NCBI GenBank assembly: GCA_903887465.1
Contig: CAISPW010000082.1
Span: forward strand, 1-40,238
From: an uncultured Oscillochloris sp.
GTDB lineage: Bacteria > Chloroflexota > Chloroflexia > Chloroflexales > Chloroflexaceae
DNA length: 40,238 nucleotides
Direction of reading: 5' to 3'
This document shows, in pieces, positions 7,689 to 15,501 of this stretch. The notes below the pieces were generated by a model that saw only the letters and a list, made by a program, of their open reading frames with translations, was not told the origin of the DNA and did no database searches. The translations under genes were made by a program, and so were the position numbers. The first letter of the stretch is position 1. Every line of letters starts with the position of its first letter.

Positions 7689-7718
7689 TCAGGCGCGGCC
7701 ATCATGAGCCGCGCCTGA
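7689..7718 (+). terminator. Hairpin between nfeD and slipin genes
   Basis: A perfect 11-bp stem (TCAGGCGCGGC with GCCGCGCCTGA) encloses an 8-base loop. No T-run follows, so it may only partly reduce read-through or protect the upstream mRNA. Confidence 0.45.
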
Positions 7719-7755
7719 CCCGTTTATAGAGCGATGTCAGAAGAAGGAGGCCAAA

Positions 7756-8580
7756 ATGAGTGGAGCCGTAGTCCTCGCATGCGTTGCCCTACTCGCGTTC
7801 GTCGTGTTGATGGTCCTGCTCTCCGCGATCAAGATCGTGCCCGAGTACGAGCGCGGCGTGATCTTCCGCCTCGGTCGCCTGATGGGTGCCCGTGGGCCGG
7901 GGCTCTTCCTCGTCCTCCCGGTGTTCGAGCGCATGGTGCGTATCGACACCCGCGTGATCACTATGGATGTGCCGGTTCAGGAGGTGATCACCCTCGACAA
8001 TGTGACCATCAAGGTCAACGCGGTTCTCTACTTTCAGGTGATCAACCCCAACTGGGCGGTGACGAAGGTGATGGACTACATCCGGGCGACAATGCAGATC
8101 TCGCAGACCACCCTGCGCAGCGTGGTCGGCCAGGTCGAACTCGATGAACTGCTGGCCCAGCGCGAGTCGATCAACCAGAAGCTGCAGAAGATCATCGACG
8201 AGCAGACCGAGCCCTGGGGCATCAAGGTGACGATTGTTGAGGTGAAGGATGTGGAGTTGCCGCAGAACATGCAGCGGGCCATGGCCAAGCAGGCCGAGGC
8301 CGAGCGCGAGAAGCGGGCCAAGCTCATCCACGCCGAGGGCGAGCTTCAGGCATCGGGCATTCTGGCCCAGGCCGCCGATATCATCGCCAAGGAGCCGGTG
8401 ACGCTCCAGCTACGCTACCTGCAGACGCTCACCGAGATCGCGGTCGAGAAGAACAGCACGATCATCTTCCCGCTGCCGATCGATACGATCATGCCCTTCA
8501 TCAATGCGGTCAGCCGTGGCGAGCCAGATTCGAGCGCCGCGCCCGAGCGCCGTAGCCCGTCCACCCAACGACTCAGCTAG
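7756..8580 (+). CDS. Stomatin-like SPFH-domain protein (slipin)
   Basis: A 274-residue SPFH/stomatin protein. The N-terminal membrane helix covers about residues 4-27. A slipin-type SPFH domain follows, starting [15 protein letters not shown] and including [12 protein letters not shown]. Then comes a helical coiled-coil with [19 protein letters not shown]. The last 25 residues are polar and probably disordered. Slipins oligomerise in membrane microdomains and work with NfeD partners; the upstream gene encodes that partner, which supports a two-gene operon. GAAGGAGG lies just before the ATG. The protein appears intact, in contrast to the degenerate protease site of its partner. Confidence 0.9.
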   Translation: MSGAVVLACVALLAFVVLMVLLSAIKIVPEYERGVIFRLGRLMGARGPGLFLVLPVFERMVRIDTRVITMDVPVQEVITLDNVTIKVNAVLYFQVINPNWAVTKVMDYIRATMQISQTTLRSVVGQVELDELLAQRESINQKLQKIIDEQTEPWGIKVTIVEVKDVELPQNMQRAMAKQAEAEREKRAKLIHAEGELQASGILAQAADIIAKEPVTLQLRYLQTLTEIAVEKNSTIIFPLPIDTIMPFINAVSRGEPDSSAAPERRSPSTQRLS

Positions 8581-8585
8581 TCACT

Positions 8586-8636
8586 GGACAACCCAACGCG
8601 CGACGCCAAACCTTGGCGTCGCGCGTTGGGTTGTCC
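8586..8636. terminator. Strong bidirectional terminator hairpin
   Basis: A perfect 23-bp stem (8586-8608 with 8614-8636) closes the five-base loop AACCT. It sits between the convergent slipin and response-regulator genes and can serve both directions. Confidence 0.8.
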
Positions 8637-8652
8637 TCCGCATACAGGCACC

Positions 8653-9072
8653 CTACCCCTTGTTTACTTCACGGGAGGTTGAGGTTGGCAAAAGACGCCG
8701 GACGGTATCCACCAACTCGTCGATAAAGAAGGGCTTGGTGAGATAGGCGTCAATGCTGAGGTTACGCACTTCCCGGCGGATCTCAGGCGAGTCATACGCG
8801 GTGACAAGCAGCGCGGGGACGCGAAACCCTTGCCGACGCAGCTGCTCGATGAGCTGGATGCCGTTCATCCCCCGCAAGTTATAGTCAGTCAGCAGCATAT
8901 CGAAGGGCCGCTGCTCCCACTGCTCGATCCCCTCCTCGGCGCTGATTGCGGAGACAAACTCGTAGGGGATACCAAGCTCTGGCAGGGCAAGCTCGATGAT
9001 CCGACCGATATGGCTATCGTCCTCAACAAGTAGGATACGTATTGGTTTATCGCGGGCGGCGTACGCTTCCAT
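8653..9072 (-). CDS. Stand-alone response regulator receiver protein
   Basis: A CheY-like single receiver domain of 139 residues with no output domain. The acidic pocket is Asp18/Asp19 (LLVEDD), the phospho-acceptor Asp63 (LLTDYN), the switch Thr91 (LLVTAY) and the conserved Lys113 (LTKPF), all intact. GGGGAG precedes the ATG at 9072 with seven-base spacing. No histidine kinase or partner lies nearby, so its signalling pathway cannot be named. Single-domain regulators of this kind usually work by protein contact or as phosphorelay intermediates. The extra tail after the last helix is short and polar. Confidence 0.9.
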   Translation of the reverse strand: MEAYAARDKPIRILLVEDDSHIGRIIELALPELGIPYEFVSAISAEEGIEQWEQRPFDMLLTDYNLRGMNGIQLIEQLRRQGFRVPALLVTAYDSPEIRREVRNLSIDAYLTKPFFIDELVDTVRRLLPTSTSREVNKG

Positions 9073-9240
9073 ACTATATCTCCCCAGGACATTATTATGG
9101 ATCGCCTGCCGCTAGACGCGCGCAATTATCGCCGCGCAGGGAGGCAGTAGCCCTTGATTCGCCCTTTCTCTCCATTTAAGAGACGGATCTCAATCATATC
9201 ATACTATCGCACGTCGGGGCAAGTAAATCTTTTGTTAGAG

Positions 9241-9395
9241 CAGGGCGGTTGCCACGTCGCTGGGGCTACGCCCCAGACCCTGCTTTTGGTTGGATTTTGG
9301 CGGCAAAACCGCCAAAAATCAACCAAAAAAGATCGTTCGGGGGTAGATTTGCCACTCCCCAAACCCCTGCCGGAGGCGACGTTGCAATCACCCTA
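9241..9395 (+). mobile_element. Family A MITE-like element, copy 3
   Basis: The 155-bp element starts CAGGGCGGTTGCCACG and ends CGTTGCAATCACCCT. It holds the hairpins around CTGGGGCtacGCCCCAG and TTGGATTTTTGGCGG-type arms. It is flanked by TTTGTTAGAG (9231-9240) and TTTGTTCGAA (9396-9405), identical at 8 of 10 positions. It lies in the 420-bp divergent region between the response regulator and cruF; the cruF promoter starts 27 bp beyond its right end. Confidence 0.8.
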
Positions 9396-9421
9396 TTTGT
9401 TCGAAGCAAACCGCCAGGGCT

Positions 9422-9450
9422 TTGACAGGCTATAGCGCCAATTCTATAAT
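9422..9450 (+). promoter_or_regulatory. Consensus sigma-70-type promoter for cruF
   Basis: TTGACA (9422-9427), a 17-bp spacer and TATAAT (9445-9450) match both consensus hexamers exactly. It lies about 45 bp upstream of the cruF start and is the best housekeeping promoter in the window. Confidence 0.85.
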
Positions 9451-9492
9451 GAAATATGATACTACGAACCTGCCATATAGTTTAGGAATAGC

Positions 9493-10458
9493 TTGATCAT
9501 GCAGCAACTCTCGCCTCGACTGAGCCTGATCACCGTGGTGTTGTTCGCGATCTATGTCTTCCTCTACCCCGCCTCAGTCATCCTCGTGGCGTTAGATCGC
9601 GTTCCGGCATGGGGCATCTGGATGGGTGGCGGGTTCTTGATCGTCCAGGGCACCCTGATGGGCCTCTGGCTGAGCATCAACTTCTCACGCTGGGGGGCGG
9701 TGTCCTCGGCAATAATCCTGTTTCTGGCCTGGCTGGTAGAGCATATTGGGGCGACAACAGGCTTCCCTTTTGGCATCTACACCTACACGGATGTCCTCCA
9801 GCCCAAGATCCTGGGGGTCGTGCCGATGGCCATTCCCTTCGCATGGCTGCTGACCGTCGGTGCGGCGGTGGGCACGAGCGAGCATGTGCTGGAGCCGACC
9901 GGTCGCTCAGTGCTGGACGATATGCAGGTGAGTGTGACGAAGGTACTTACGGCGGCGTCCCTGGCCCTGCTGCTCGACGTGACGATCGAGCCGTTCGCCG
10001 TCAACATCAACCACTATTGGGTTTGGAGCGACAGCGGCCACAGCAGTTACTACGGCATCCCCACCACGAACTTTACTGCATGGTGGTTCACCAGCGTCAT
10101 CCTGGTGCTGGTGCTGTTGAGCCACCGTCGCGCCGCCGCCCTGGCCCGCAGGCGCTACCCGGCACGATCCGTGGCGCGCACCTTCTGGCCCTGGCTGCCA
10201 ATGACCCTCTACCTGACCAACCTGATCATGTTTGTGCTGGTGAACTTGGCCCGTGGCCAGGATCTGGCAGCCGAGATCGGTGCGCTGATCCTGCTCTTTC
10301 TGGGGTGGCGTCTGCGCCTACTGCCACGTATGGTGCGCCGCCTGCGCAAGGCGCAGCCGCAGCGAGCCGCGCACATCGCCCCTGTCGCGGTGCCCCTAGC
10401 GCCGGATCATCTGCCGGAAGGCGTCGAAGGCCGTGTCGATGCCCAGGCGCCCGCGTAG
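9493..10458 (+). CDS. cruF: Carotenoid biosynthesis protein, CruF-like 1',2'-hydratase
   Basis: An integral membrane protein of 321 residues with about seven hydrophobic helices. It resembles the DUF422/CruF carotenoid hydratases, which add water across the terminal 1',2' double bond of a psi end group. Supporting stretches are EHIGATTGFPFGIYTYT (about 83-99), the DVTIEPFAVNINHYWVW stretch (about 162-178) and YYGIPTTNFTAWW (about 186-198). In phototrophic Chloroflexota this step leads to hydroxy-gamma-carotene derivatives. The start may be TTG at 9493 (AGGA five bases upstream) or ATG at 9499. The 3' end overlaps the convergent acyltransferase gene by 63 bp, so the last residues are polar and probably not conserved. 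Confidence 0.82.
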   Translation: MIMQQLSPRLSLITVVLFAIYVFLYPASVILVALDRVPAWGIWMGGGFLIVQGTLMGLWLSINFSRWGAVSSAIILFLAWLVEHIGATTGFPFGIYTYTDVLQPKILGVVPMAIPFAWLLTVGAAVGTSEHVLEPTGRSVLDDMQVSVTKVLTAASLALLLDVTIEPFAVNINHYWVWSDSGHSSYYGIPTTNFTAWWFTSVILVLVLLSHRRAAALARRRYPARSVARTFWPWLPMTLYLTNLIMFVLVNLARGQDLAAEIGALILLFLGWRLRLLPRMVRRLRKAQPQRAAHIAPVAVPLAPDHLPEGVEGRVDAQAPA

Positions 10459-11157
10459 CAGGGGCTTAAAGCGGTCGATCCGGCCTCCCACCACATCGTC
10501 GCGCAGGGCGTCGGAGGCCGTCGTGAGCCCGGCGGTGATCTCGGCCATGGTGCCCACAAGGTCGGCGGGGTCGGCGGGCCGGTGGGCCGGGCCGATCCGC
10601 ATAAAGGCGTGCGGCCACTGCTGCCCGAGAAACTCATAGCGCAGCGCCACCGGGCACAGCGTCACCTCGCCGGTCATGGCCACGATACGGGCCACGCCGG
10701 GGTAGGCGACCAGGGGCCGCTGGTCGGGGTGGACGATCTTGCCTTGCGGGAAGATATAGAGCGCCCGATCCTTGCGCCCGCGCAGCAGGCCCGCCGCGTA
10801 CTGGAGGGATCGCGCCGCGCTGCGCGGGTTATGCCGATTCACCGAGAAGGCTCCGCACCAGGTGAAGAAGCGGTAGGCCCGCAGCTGCTGCTCCTCCTGC
10901 ATCAGATAGCTGTCGAAGGGCCGCCCCAGGGCCAGCCGGTGGATCAGCATCATCATGTAGCCGTCCCACCAGGCCGTATGGGTGAGGTAGAAGATCAGCG
11001 GCCCCTGGCCCTTAGCCGGTAGCGGGCCGACGCTCTGCATCCAGACGTGGGCGAAGGAGCGCCGGAAGGATCGGCGGGCGAAGATCAGATAGAGCAACTC
11101 GTCGCCGAGGGCGCTCTTGGCGGCTGGGATGGCGGGCAGCGGATTCATGTTGCTCAT
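10396..11157 (-). CDS. PlsC-type 1-acylglycerol-3-phosphate acyltransferase family protein
   Basis: A 253-residue lysophospholipid acyltransferase-like protein. The catalytic H-x4-D motif is His60-TAWW-Asp65, followed by the acceptor-binding segment YIFPQGKIVHP (about 134-144) in the place of the usual FPEGTR. There is no clear transmembrane helix beyond short hydrophobic stretches. Related acyltransferases esterify glycerolipids or, in green bacteria, carotenoid glycosides (CruD-like). Because its 3' end overlaps cruF, a role in acylating a glycosylated carotenoid is an attractive but unproven inference. Its ATG overlaps the stop of the upstream flavodoxin-like gene by four bases, suggesting coupled translation. 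Confidence 0.8.
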   Translation of the reverse strand: MSNMNPLPAIPAAKSALGDELLYLIFARRSFRRSFAHVWMQSVGPLPAKGQGPLIFYLTHTAWWDGYMMMLIHRLALGRPFDSYLMQEEQQLRAYRFFTWCGAFSVNRHNPRSAARSLQYAAGLLRGRKDRALYIFPQGKIVHPDQRPLVAYPGVARIVAMTGEVTLCPVALRYEFLGQQWPHAFMRIGPAHRPADPADLVGTMAEITAGLTTASDALRDDVVGGRIDRFKPLLRGRLGIDTAFDAFRQMIRR

Positions 11158-11681
11158 CGGGGCAGCGCCTCGGGCGCAAGGCTGCGGGCCTGCGCGTAGG
11201 CGGCGCGGGCCAGAGCTTCGAGCTGGCGACGGGCGGGATCATCCAGCTCGTCGCCCCCGGCGCTCAGCCAGAGCTCGCCGATCACGGTGGCCTCGGCGGC
11301 GGCGCAGAGGCGGCGCAGGGGCGCAAGGGCGGGATCGTGGCGCGGGCCGAGGGCCACCAGGGCGGCGAAGCGCGGGCGGGCGGGCGGCGGTGCGGCGACC
11401 ACGGCGCGGGCGAGGGCGCGCAGGCGGGCGGGGATGCCGCCGCCGCTGATCACCGGCGTGACGATCAGCAGCAGCTCGGCATCGGCGATGTCGGCGCGGA
11501 TCGGGCCGGTCAGCGGGTCGTCGAGGGCGGGCGGGCCATCGAAGATCAGCACCTCGCCAAGCAGGGCCGCCCGCTTCACCGGGGGCAGGGCCGCCAGCAG
11601 CGCATCGAGGCACGCCAGGGCCAGCCCGCTGTCGCTGGCGCTCCCGCAGATGCCGATCGTGAAGAGGTAGCCGTCATGCAT
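11154..11681 (-). CDS. NADPH-dependent FMN reductase-like flavoprotein
   Basis: A 175-residue flavodoxin-fold protein. The N-terminal strand and loop TIGICGSASDSGL (about 8-20) resembles the FMN phosphate-binding loop (GSxR type). The LLLIVTPVISGGGIPARLRAL stretch starting about residue 70 matches the family's Y-N/P-x-S-x-x-P-A-x-L-K region. Family members reduce FMN, quinones or azo compounds with NAD(P)H. The unusual Gly-rich GGGIP in place of Y-x-x-S-x-P makes substrate assignment uncertain. It forms a two-gene operon with the acyltransferase through a 4-bp ATGA overlap. The ATG at 11681 has no obvious Shine-Dalgarno sequence. Confidence 0.65.
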   Translation of the reverse strand: MHDGYLFTIGICGSASDSGLALACLDALLAALPPVKRAALLGEVLIFDGPPALDDPLTGPIRADIADAELLLIVTPVISGGGIPARLRALARAVVAAPPPARPRFAALVALGPRHDPALAPLRRLCAAAEATVIGELWLSAGGDELDDPARRQLEALARAAYAQARSLAPEALPR

Positions 11682-11711
11682 ATGAAGGTAAAAGGCAACT
11701 ATAATTCTCAG

Positions 11712-12728
11712 CTAAACCACAGCCGCCAGGTAGGGCGTGAAGAAGCGATCAAGCTCGACGCGGGCGGCGGCCACGCCGCTGCTGCGGTGGACGCCGGCGC
11801 GCATGGTGGCGCTGCCGGGCAGGCCGACGCCGAATTGGCCGATCAGCTGCTTGAGCTTGTTTAGCGCCAAGCGCTCGGGCATCTCGGTGAGACAGAGATC
11901 GACGTAGCGGTGCAGGAAGGCCAGCTTATCGGCCGGCGTGGGCGCGAACATCGGCGCACCGCTGCGCAGTTGGGCAATCTGTAGGAAGATCCAGGGGTTC
12001 TCCATCGCCGCGCGCCCGATCATCACCCCGTCGGCGCCGCTGTCGCGCATGCGGGCCAGCGCGTCCGCCGCGTCCGCCACATCCCCGCTGCCGATGATCG
12101 GGATGCCCACGTGGCGCTTGACCGCAGCCACGCGGCCCCAGTCGGCCTGGCCCTTATATGCCTGCTCCTTGGTGCGCGGGTGCAGAGTCAGGGCGGCAAT
12201 CCCGGCGTCCTCGGCGATCTTGGCCGTCTCCAGATAGTTCAGGCGCGCGTCGTCCCACCCGGCGCGGAACTTCAGCGTCACCGGGACGCGCACGGCGGCC
12301 TTCACGGCGCGCAGCACCTGGCCGAGCTTAGGCAGATCCTTGAGCAGGGCCGAGCCGTGGCCGCCGCCGGTCACCTTGGGCGAGGGACAGCCGCAGTTGA
12401 TGTCGATAATGTCGGCACCCAACTGCTCGACGCTGGCCGCCGCGAAGGCCACGAGGTCGGGCTCGTTCCCGCTGAGTTGCATCGTCAGCGGCCGCTCCTC
12501 GGGGTAGAAGTCGAGCAGATGGTGGCGCTTGAGCGCCTTGGGGCTCACGCTGGCGGCGTTCGTCATCTCGGTGCAGACCAGGCCGCAGCCGCCCAGGCCC
12601 AGGATGATACGCCGGAAGACGCTATCGGTCACCCCGGCCATCGGGGCCAACACAATGTTCGGCGCGACCAGGATATGGTCAATGGTGTAGCTTGTTGGAA
12701 GCTGCTGGATTTCATTTTGAGTTAGCAT
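11712..12728 (-). CDS. dus: tRNA-dihydrouridine synthase (Dus family)
   Basis: The FMN-dependent enzyme that reduces specific uridines in tRNA to dihydrouridine. The TIM-barrel signatures are LAPMAGVTDSVFRR (about 27-40), MQLSGNEP (83-90) and INCGCPSPKV (110-119) with the catalytic Cys114. TLHPRTKEQAYKG and the FMN-binding IIGSGDVADAADA and GVMIGRAAMENPW stretches follow. The length, 338 residues, fits DusB-like members. I chose ATG at 12728 because an extended -10 (TGGTATAAT, minus strand) lies about 40 bp upstream, inside the longer reading from 12875. It is transcribed away from the ArsR gene. Confidence 0.92.
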   Translation of the reverse strand: MLTQNEIQQLPTSYTIDHILVAPNIVLAPMAGVTDSVFRRIILGLGGCGLVCTEMTNAASVSPKALKRHHLLDFYPEERPLTMQLSGNEPDLVAFAAASVEQLGADIIDINCGCPSPKVTGGGHGSALLKDLPKLGQVLRAVKAAVRVPVTLKFRAGWDDARLNYLETAKIAEDAGIAALTLHPRTKEQAYKGQADWGRVAAVKRHVGIPIIGSGDVADAADALARMRDSGADGVMIGRAAMENPWIFLQIAQLRSGAPMFAPTPADKLAFLHRYVDLCLTEMPERLALNKLKQLIGQFGVGLPGSATMRAGVHRSSGVAAARVELDRFFTPYLAAVV

Positions 12729-12767
12729 ACTATGAATTTCGTTTGTATTCCAAACCCATATCCCCCG

Positions 12768-12776
12768 ATTATACCA
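12768..12776 (-). promoter_or_regulatory. Extended -10 promoter for dus
   Basis: TGGTATAAT on the minus strand, about 40 bp before the chosen ATG. It supports rejecting the longer N-terminus. Confidence 0.6.
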
Positions 12777-12817
12777 TCCATAGAGATGACCCGAGAGGGT
12801 TTGGCCTCCAGGGCCAG

Positions 12818-12886
12818 GCCCAACGTCGTCCTCGGCCCCATACGCCGACGTTGGGCTTGACATCCGGCCCCCCAACGTCGTACAGT
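12818..12886 (+). promoter_or_regulatory. ArsR gene promoter with three operator-like half sites
   Basis: TTGACA (12857-12862), an 18-bp spacer and TACAGT (12881-12886) form a good promoter for the ArsR-type gene. The sequence CCCAACGTCG occurs three times: forward at 12819-12828, inverted at 12846-12855, and forward at 12871-12880, exactly between the -35 and -10 boxes. The first two form an inverted repeat with a 17-base gap. This layout is what an autorepressor binding site would look like. Confidence 0.6.
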
Positions 12887-12914
12887 AGGCGAACTAGCGT
12901 TAAGGAGGCCGACA

Positions 12915-13214
12915 ATGTTGACGGCACACTCCGACCCCGACAACCAGTATGTGGCGATGGTCTGCAAGGCGCTGGGCAACCCCGCCCGCGTCCAGATCCT
13001 GCGCTATATCCAGCGCCACCCCGACTGCATCGGCAACGAGATCCTGCTGCACATGCCCGACGACGGCCCCCACGCCCAGAGTACGATCTCGCAGCACCTG
13101 CGGGTGCTGCGTGAGGTCGGCCTGCTGGAGACCTACTGCGAGGGCGCGGCCGTCTGCTACCGGGTGAATGCCGAGCGGCTCAGTTGGCTCAGCCAGCAAC
13201 TGAGCCAGCTCTAG
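12915..13214 (+). CDS. ArsR/SmtB-family winged-helix regulator
   Basis: A 99-residue DNA-binding protein with the compact ArsR fold. It shows the KALGNPARVQILRYI helix (about 18-32), the recognition-helix region STISQHLRVLREVGLL (about 66-81) and a beta-wing GAAVCYRVN (about 86-94). Members are dimeric repressors responding to metals, metalloids or other stress. Cysteines are at positions 17, 38, 84 and 90, but they do not form the classic CxC metal site, so the inducer is unknown. AAGGAGG precedes the ATG with ideal spacing. The promoter carries repeated half sites, suggesting autoregulation. No obvious transporter or resistance target gene follows; the next gene encodes a DUF507 protein. 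Confidence 0.88.
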   Translation: MLTAHSDPDNQYVAMVCKALGNPARVQILRYIQRHPDCIGNEILLHMPDDGPHAQSTISQHLRVLREVGLLETYCEGAAVCYRVNAERLSWLSQQLSQL

Positions 13215-13271
13215 CGCGCGTGCCATGGTGTATACTGCGAGCAGCGCGGTTGGCCACCAGGGGAGGGTGCG

Positions 13272-13571
13272 ATGCGGTTGAGCGAAGACAAGGTGCGGCG
13301 GATCGCCGAGCGGCTGCACGACGAGCTGGAGAAGCGCGGCATGCTAGCCTATAAAGAGCGAGCCGCTGCCAAGCGTGGCGAGGGCCGGGCCTTGCGGGTG
13401 AAGCACATCTACACATACATTATCGAAGATCTGCGGCGTGAGGAAGAGATCGACGCGGAGGTCGAGCAGATCCTCGCCTCGTATAGCCGCGATATTAAGG
13501 GTACGGAGCGCGACATCCTTTTTCGGAAGCACAAGGAGGACGTGGCCCGCAAGAAGGGCTATGTCTTGTAG
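13272..13571 (+). CDS. DUF507 family protein
   Basis: A 99-residue, strongly charged, mainly helical protein. It matches the DUF507 pattern: an N-terminal MRLSEDKVRRIAERL helix, a middle EDLRREEEIDAEVEQIL helix and a C-terminal RKHKEDVARKKGYVL ending. The family is found in Aquificota, Deltaproteobacteria-type lineages and Chloroflexota, and its function is unknown. GGGGAGGG lies seven bases before the ATG. It lies 57 bp downstream of the ArsR-type gene on the same strand and may be co-transcribed. Confidence 0.82.
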   Translation: MRLSEDKVRRIAERLHDELEKRGMLAYKERAAAKRGEGRALRVKHIYTYIIEDLRREEEIDAEVEQILASYSRDIKGTERDILFRKHKEDVARKKGYVL

Positions 13572-13696
13572 AGCGGATCTCCCGCGAGGTTTTGGGGGCC
13601 GCAGGCACCGAAAGATAGAGGTTGAGCTGAAGTTGCCAGCGAAGTTGGCCACGTCAACTCAGCCTCTTATGTATTTTTAGGGCGATAGCCCTAGCC
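13572..13696. repeat. Remnant of repeat family B
   Basis: The segment GGTTTTGGGGGCCGCAGGCACCGAAAG (about 13588-13614, shown in part) matches, inverted, the CGGGAGCCTGCGGCCCCCAAA module inside 3876-4010. Both ends are degraded. It separates the convergent DUF507 and nucleotidyltransferase genes; no gene is visible in it. Confidence 0.4.
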
Positions 13697-14293
13697 TTAA
13701 TGGCCACATCTCAGCTGTGTAGAGGAGATGTCGGCGCGAAACATCTGCTCGGGGATAGACTCGGCCATATCGGCGTAGCCGACGGGAATGCGCAGGTCGG
13801 CGAGGGTCTGAAAGCGACCGTGGGCGAGGCGTCCGGCCACCAGGAAGCGGCAGTTGGCGGCGCGTAGCTGGTCGAGCGCGGCGCGCAGATCCGGCTCGCC
13901 GCCGTAGTAGCGCGGGTCGAGCAGCCGCACGGCGGTGTCGTAGCCAATTACGAAGACCCGACTGGGGTAGAGGCTGGCCTTCTGGACGAAGAGCGACGCC
14001 GCCGAAAGGACCAGGGGTGCCAACCCTGCGAACTGCGCGGCCCGGCGGGCGGCATCTGCGGCGGCGAGGGCACCCTTATCGACGTTGCGCACCGTGAGTT
14101 CGAAGGCCACCGGCACGCCGCCGAGGGTCGCGGCGGCGGTGGCCATGCCCAGATGCCCCGCGTGCAGCGGGTTGAACGAGCCGGAGAGGATCGCCCCGGT
14201 CGGCGGGGCGTCGATCTGCTGCGCCCCGTCGGGGTCGATGGTGATGGTGCCGATCCGGCCAGCAAGCAGGTCGGCGAAGCGCGGGATGTCCAT
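13697..14293 (-). CDS. Cytidylyltransferase-like (NadD/CoaD-fold) nucleotidyltransferase
   Basis: A 198-residue protein with the nucleotidyltransferase signature SGSFNPLHAGHLGMA (about 37-51), holding the H-x-G-H site that binds the nucleotide triphosphate. The C-terminal FRADISSTQLR segment corresponds to the I-S-S-T-x-x-R motif. The substrate is not obvious: it differs from typical NadD in the central VIGYDTAVRLLDPRYYGG region. The ATG at 14293 is preceded by the extended -10 box TGGTATAAT with only seven bases between, so the transcript is probably leaderless; this also decides the start against a longer frame from 14317. It is encoded alone. Confidence 0.8.
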   Translation of the reverse strand: MDIPRFADLLAGRIGTITIDPDGAQQIDAPPTGAILSGSFNPLHAGHLGMATAAATLGGVPVAFELTVRNVDKGALAAADAARRAAQFAGLAPLVLSAASLFVQKASLYPSRVFVIGYDTAVRLLDPRYYGGEPDLRAALDQLRAANCRFLVAGRLAHGRFQTLADLRIPVGYADMAESIPEQMFRADISSTQLRCGH

Positions 14294-14300
14294 AGCCCAG

Positions 14301-14309
14301 ATTATACCA
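14301..14309 (-). promoter_or_regulatory. Extended -10 promoter for a leaderless transcript
   Basis: TGGTATAAT on the minus strand ends seven bases before the ATG at 14293, which places the expected transcription start at or next to the start codon. Confidence 0.65.
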
Positions 14310-14346
14310 GGGGACAACGTAGAGACGGCGCGTGAGTCGGAGACCG

Positions 14347-15275
14347 TTACGTCCTGGGGACTACCGCGCCGAGGGCTTCAGGGGGCCAATGGAGCATCTG
14401 GCTGCGGCAGATTTGGGCCATGGGTAGGCTGGCCACGTCGTAGTCGGCCAGTTCCAGCGGACACTTGCCTCGGATCCGCTTCTGCGCGTCCGGCGTGAAT
14501 GGCGTGAAGCGGTCGCACCACGCGAACACCGCCAGGGATGTCTGCGCCGTCGTGATCGTGTCGAATCCGCAGAAGGTCTGGTCGTGCTGGTCGAAGCGCC
14601 GGTTCACCAACTCGGCCGTGTTGTTCGTCTTGGGGATGCGCTCGCTCTCGATGGCGTTGACCAGCTTCGGCCAGTGGCGCTCCAGGCTCGCGAAGACCGC
14701 GTGTCCGTGCCGCGCACCGGAGAGATCGCCACGTGCAGCAGGTCGTAGCTGTAGCAGTCTACCGCCACGTAGACGTACATCCCGTGGCGCTGCTTGCCCG
14801 CCGGCTTGTCGTTGGTCAGCACCGTGACCCACTTCTCGTCCACGCCCACCACCCCGCTGCTGCGCACGACCCCGAATAAGGCGGCGACCGGCAGGAGCTG
14901 CCGAGACCCCCAGCCCGGCCGCGACCCGGCGGTAGCTGCGGTGTCCGAGTTCGTCGGCCTGCAGCGCCTGGAGGTGTACCTCGGTGCGCCAGGGCGAATA
15001 CGGCAGCAGATCGGGCGGCAGGTTGGTGAAGCTGCCGTGCGGGCAGGCCGAGTTCTGGCAGTAGGAGCGGAAGACATCGACGGCCAGCACACTGCGGGTC
15101 AGGAGGTGGTTCCGCAGCAGGCCGACGCGGAGGACGAGCAACTGGGCGAACTGGAGGTCGGTGCCGGTCTGGAGGAACCAGCGGCCGCGCGGGTGCTGGC
15201 CCCAGCGCGGCCAGACCAGGGCGCTGAGAGTGAGCCACGCACGCAGCAGGGGCAGATTGACGAGCAGAAACAGCG
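14347..15275 (-). pseudogene. Decayed DDE-type transposase
   Basis: Three frames have to be joined to read this gene. The N-terminal part (about 15275-14905) includes FRSYCQNSACPHGSF, a Cys-containing zinc-finger-like element, and SYRRVAAGLGVS. After a frameshift near 14905, the next part reads VGVDEKWVTVLTNDKPAGKQ and VYVAVDCYSYDLLHVAI, giving two candidate DDE aspartates. After a second shift near 14710, the frame ends with KTNNTAELVNRRFDQHDQTF and SLAVFAWCDRFTPF, supplying the likely catalytic Glu. The IS family is not assigned. A family A element abuts the N-terminal end, and no flanking IS inverted repeats were found. The long continuous frame that crosses it into the CBS gene is accidental. 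Confidence 0.7.
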
Positions 15276-15404
15276 GCGGGGATTTGGGGGTGGCGTTGCC
15301 ACCCCCGAAAGATCTTTTTTTTGTTGGTTTTTGGTGGCTTCGCCGCCAAAAAACCAACAAAAAGCGCGGTCTGGCACAGCCCCAGCGACGTTGCATCAGC
15401 CCTG
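15271..15404 (-). mobile_element. Family A MITE-like element, copy truncated at one end
   Basis: Inverted copy ending GACGTTGCATCAGCCCTG. The left end reads CAGCGGCGGGG and lacks the GGTTGCAACGTCGCCTCC part of the terminal repeat. The central hairpin (TTGTTGGTTTTTGGTGGC with GCCGCCAAAAAACCAACAA) is present. No matching flanking repeat is visible. It directly abuts the decayed transposase and lies 97 bp before the DUF190/CBS gene. Confidence 0.7.
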
Positions 15405-15501
15405 GGCGAGAGTGAGCGCGGCGTGGTAGACTGATCAGGCGTAGTACCCGCTTCCCCTGTCTGGATAGACACATAGCTCGCATTGACGCGAGGAGCTGCG
15501 T

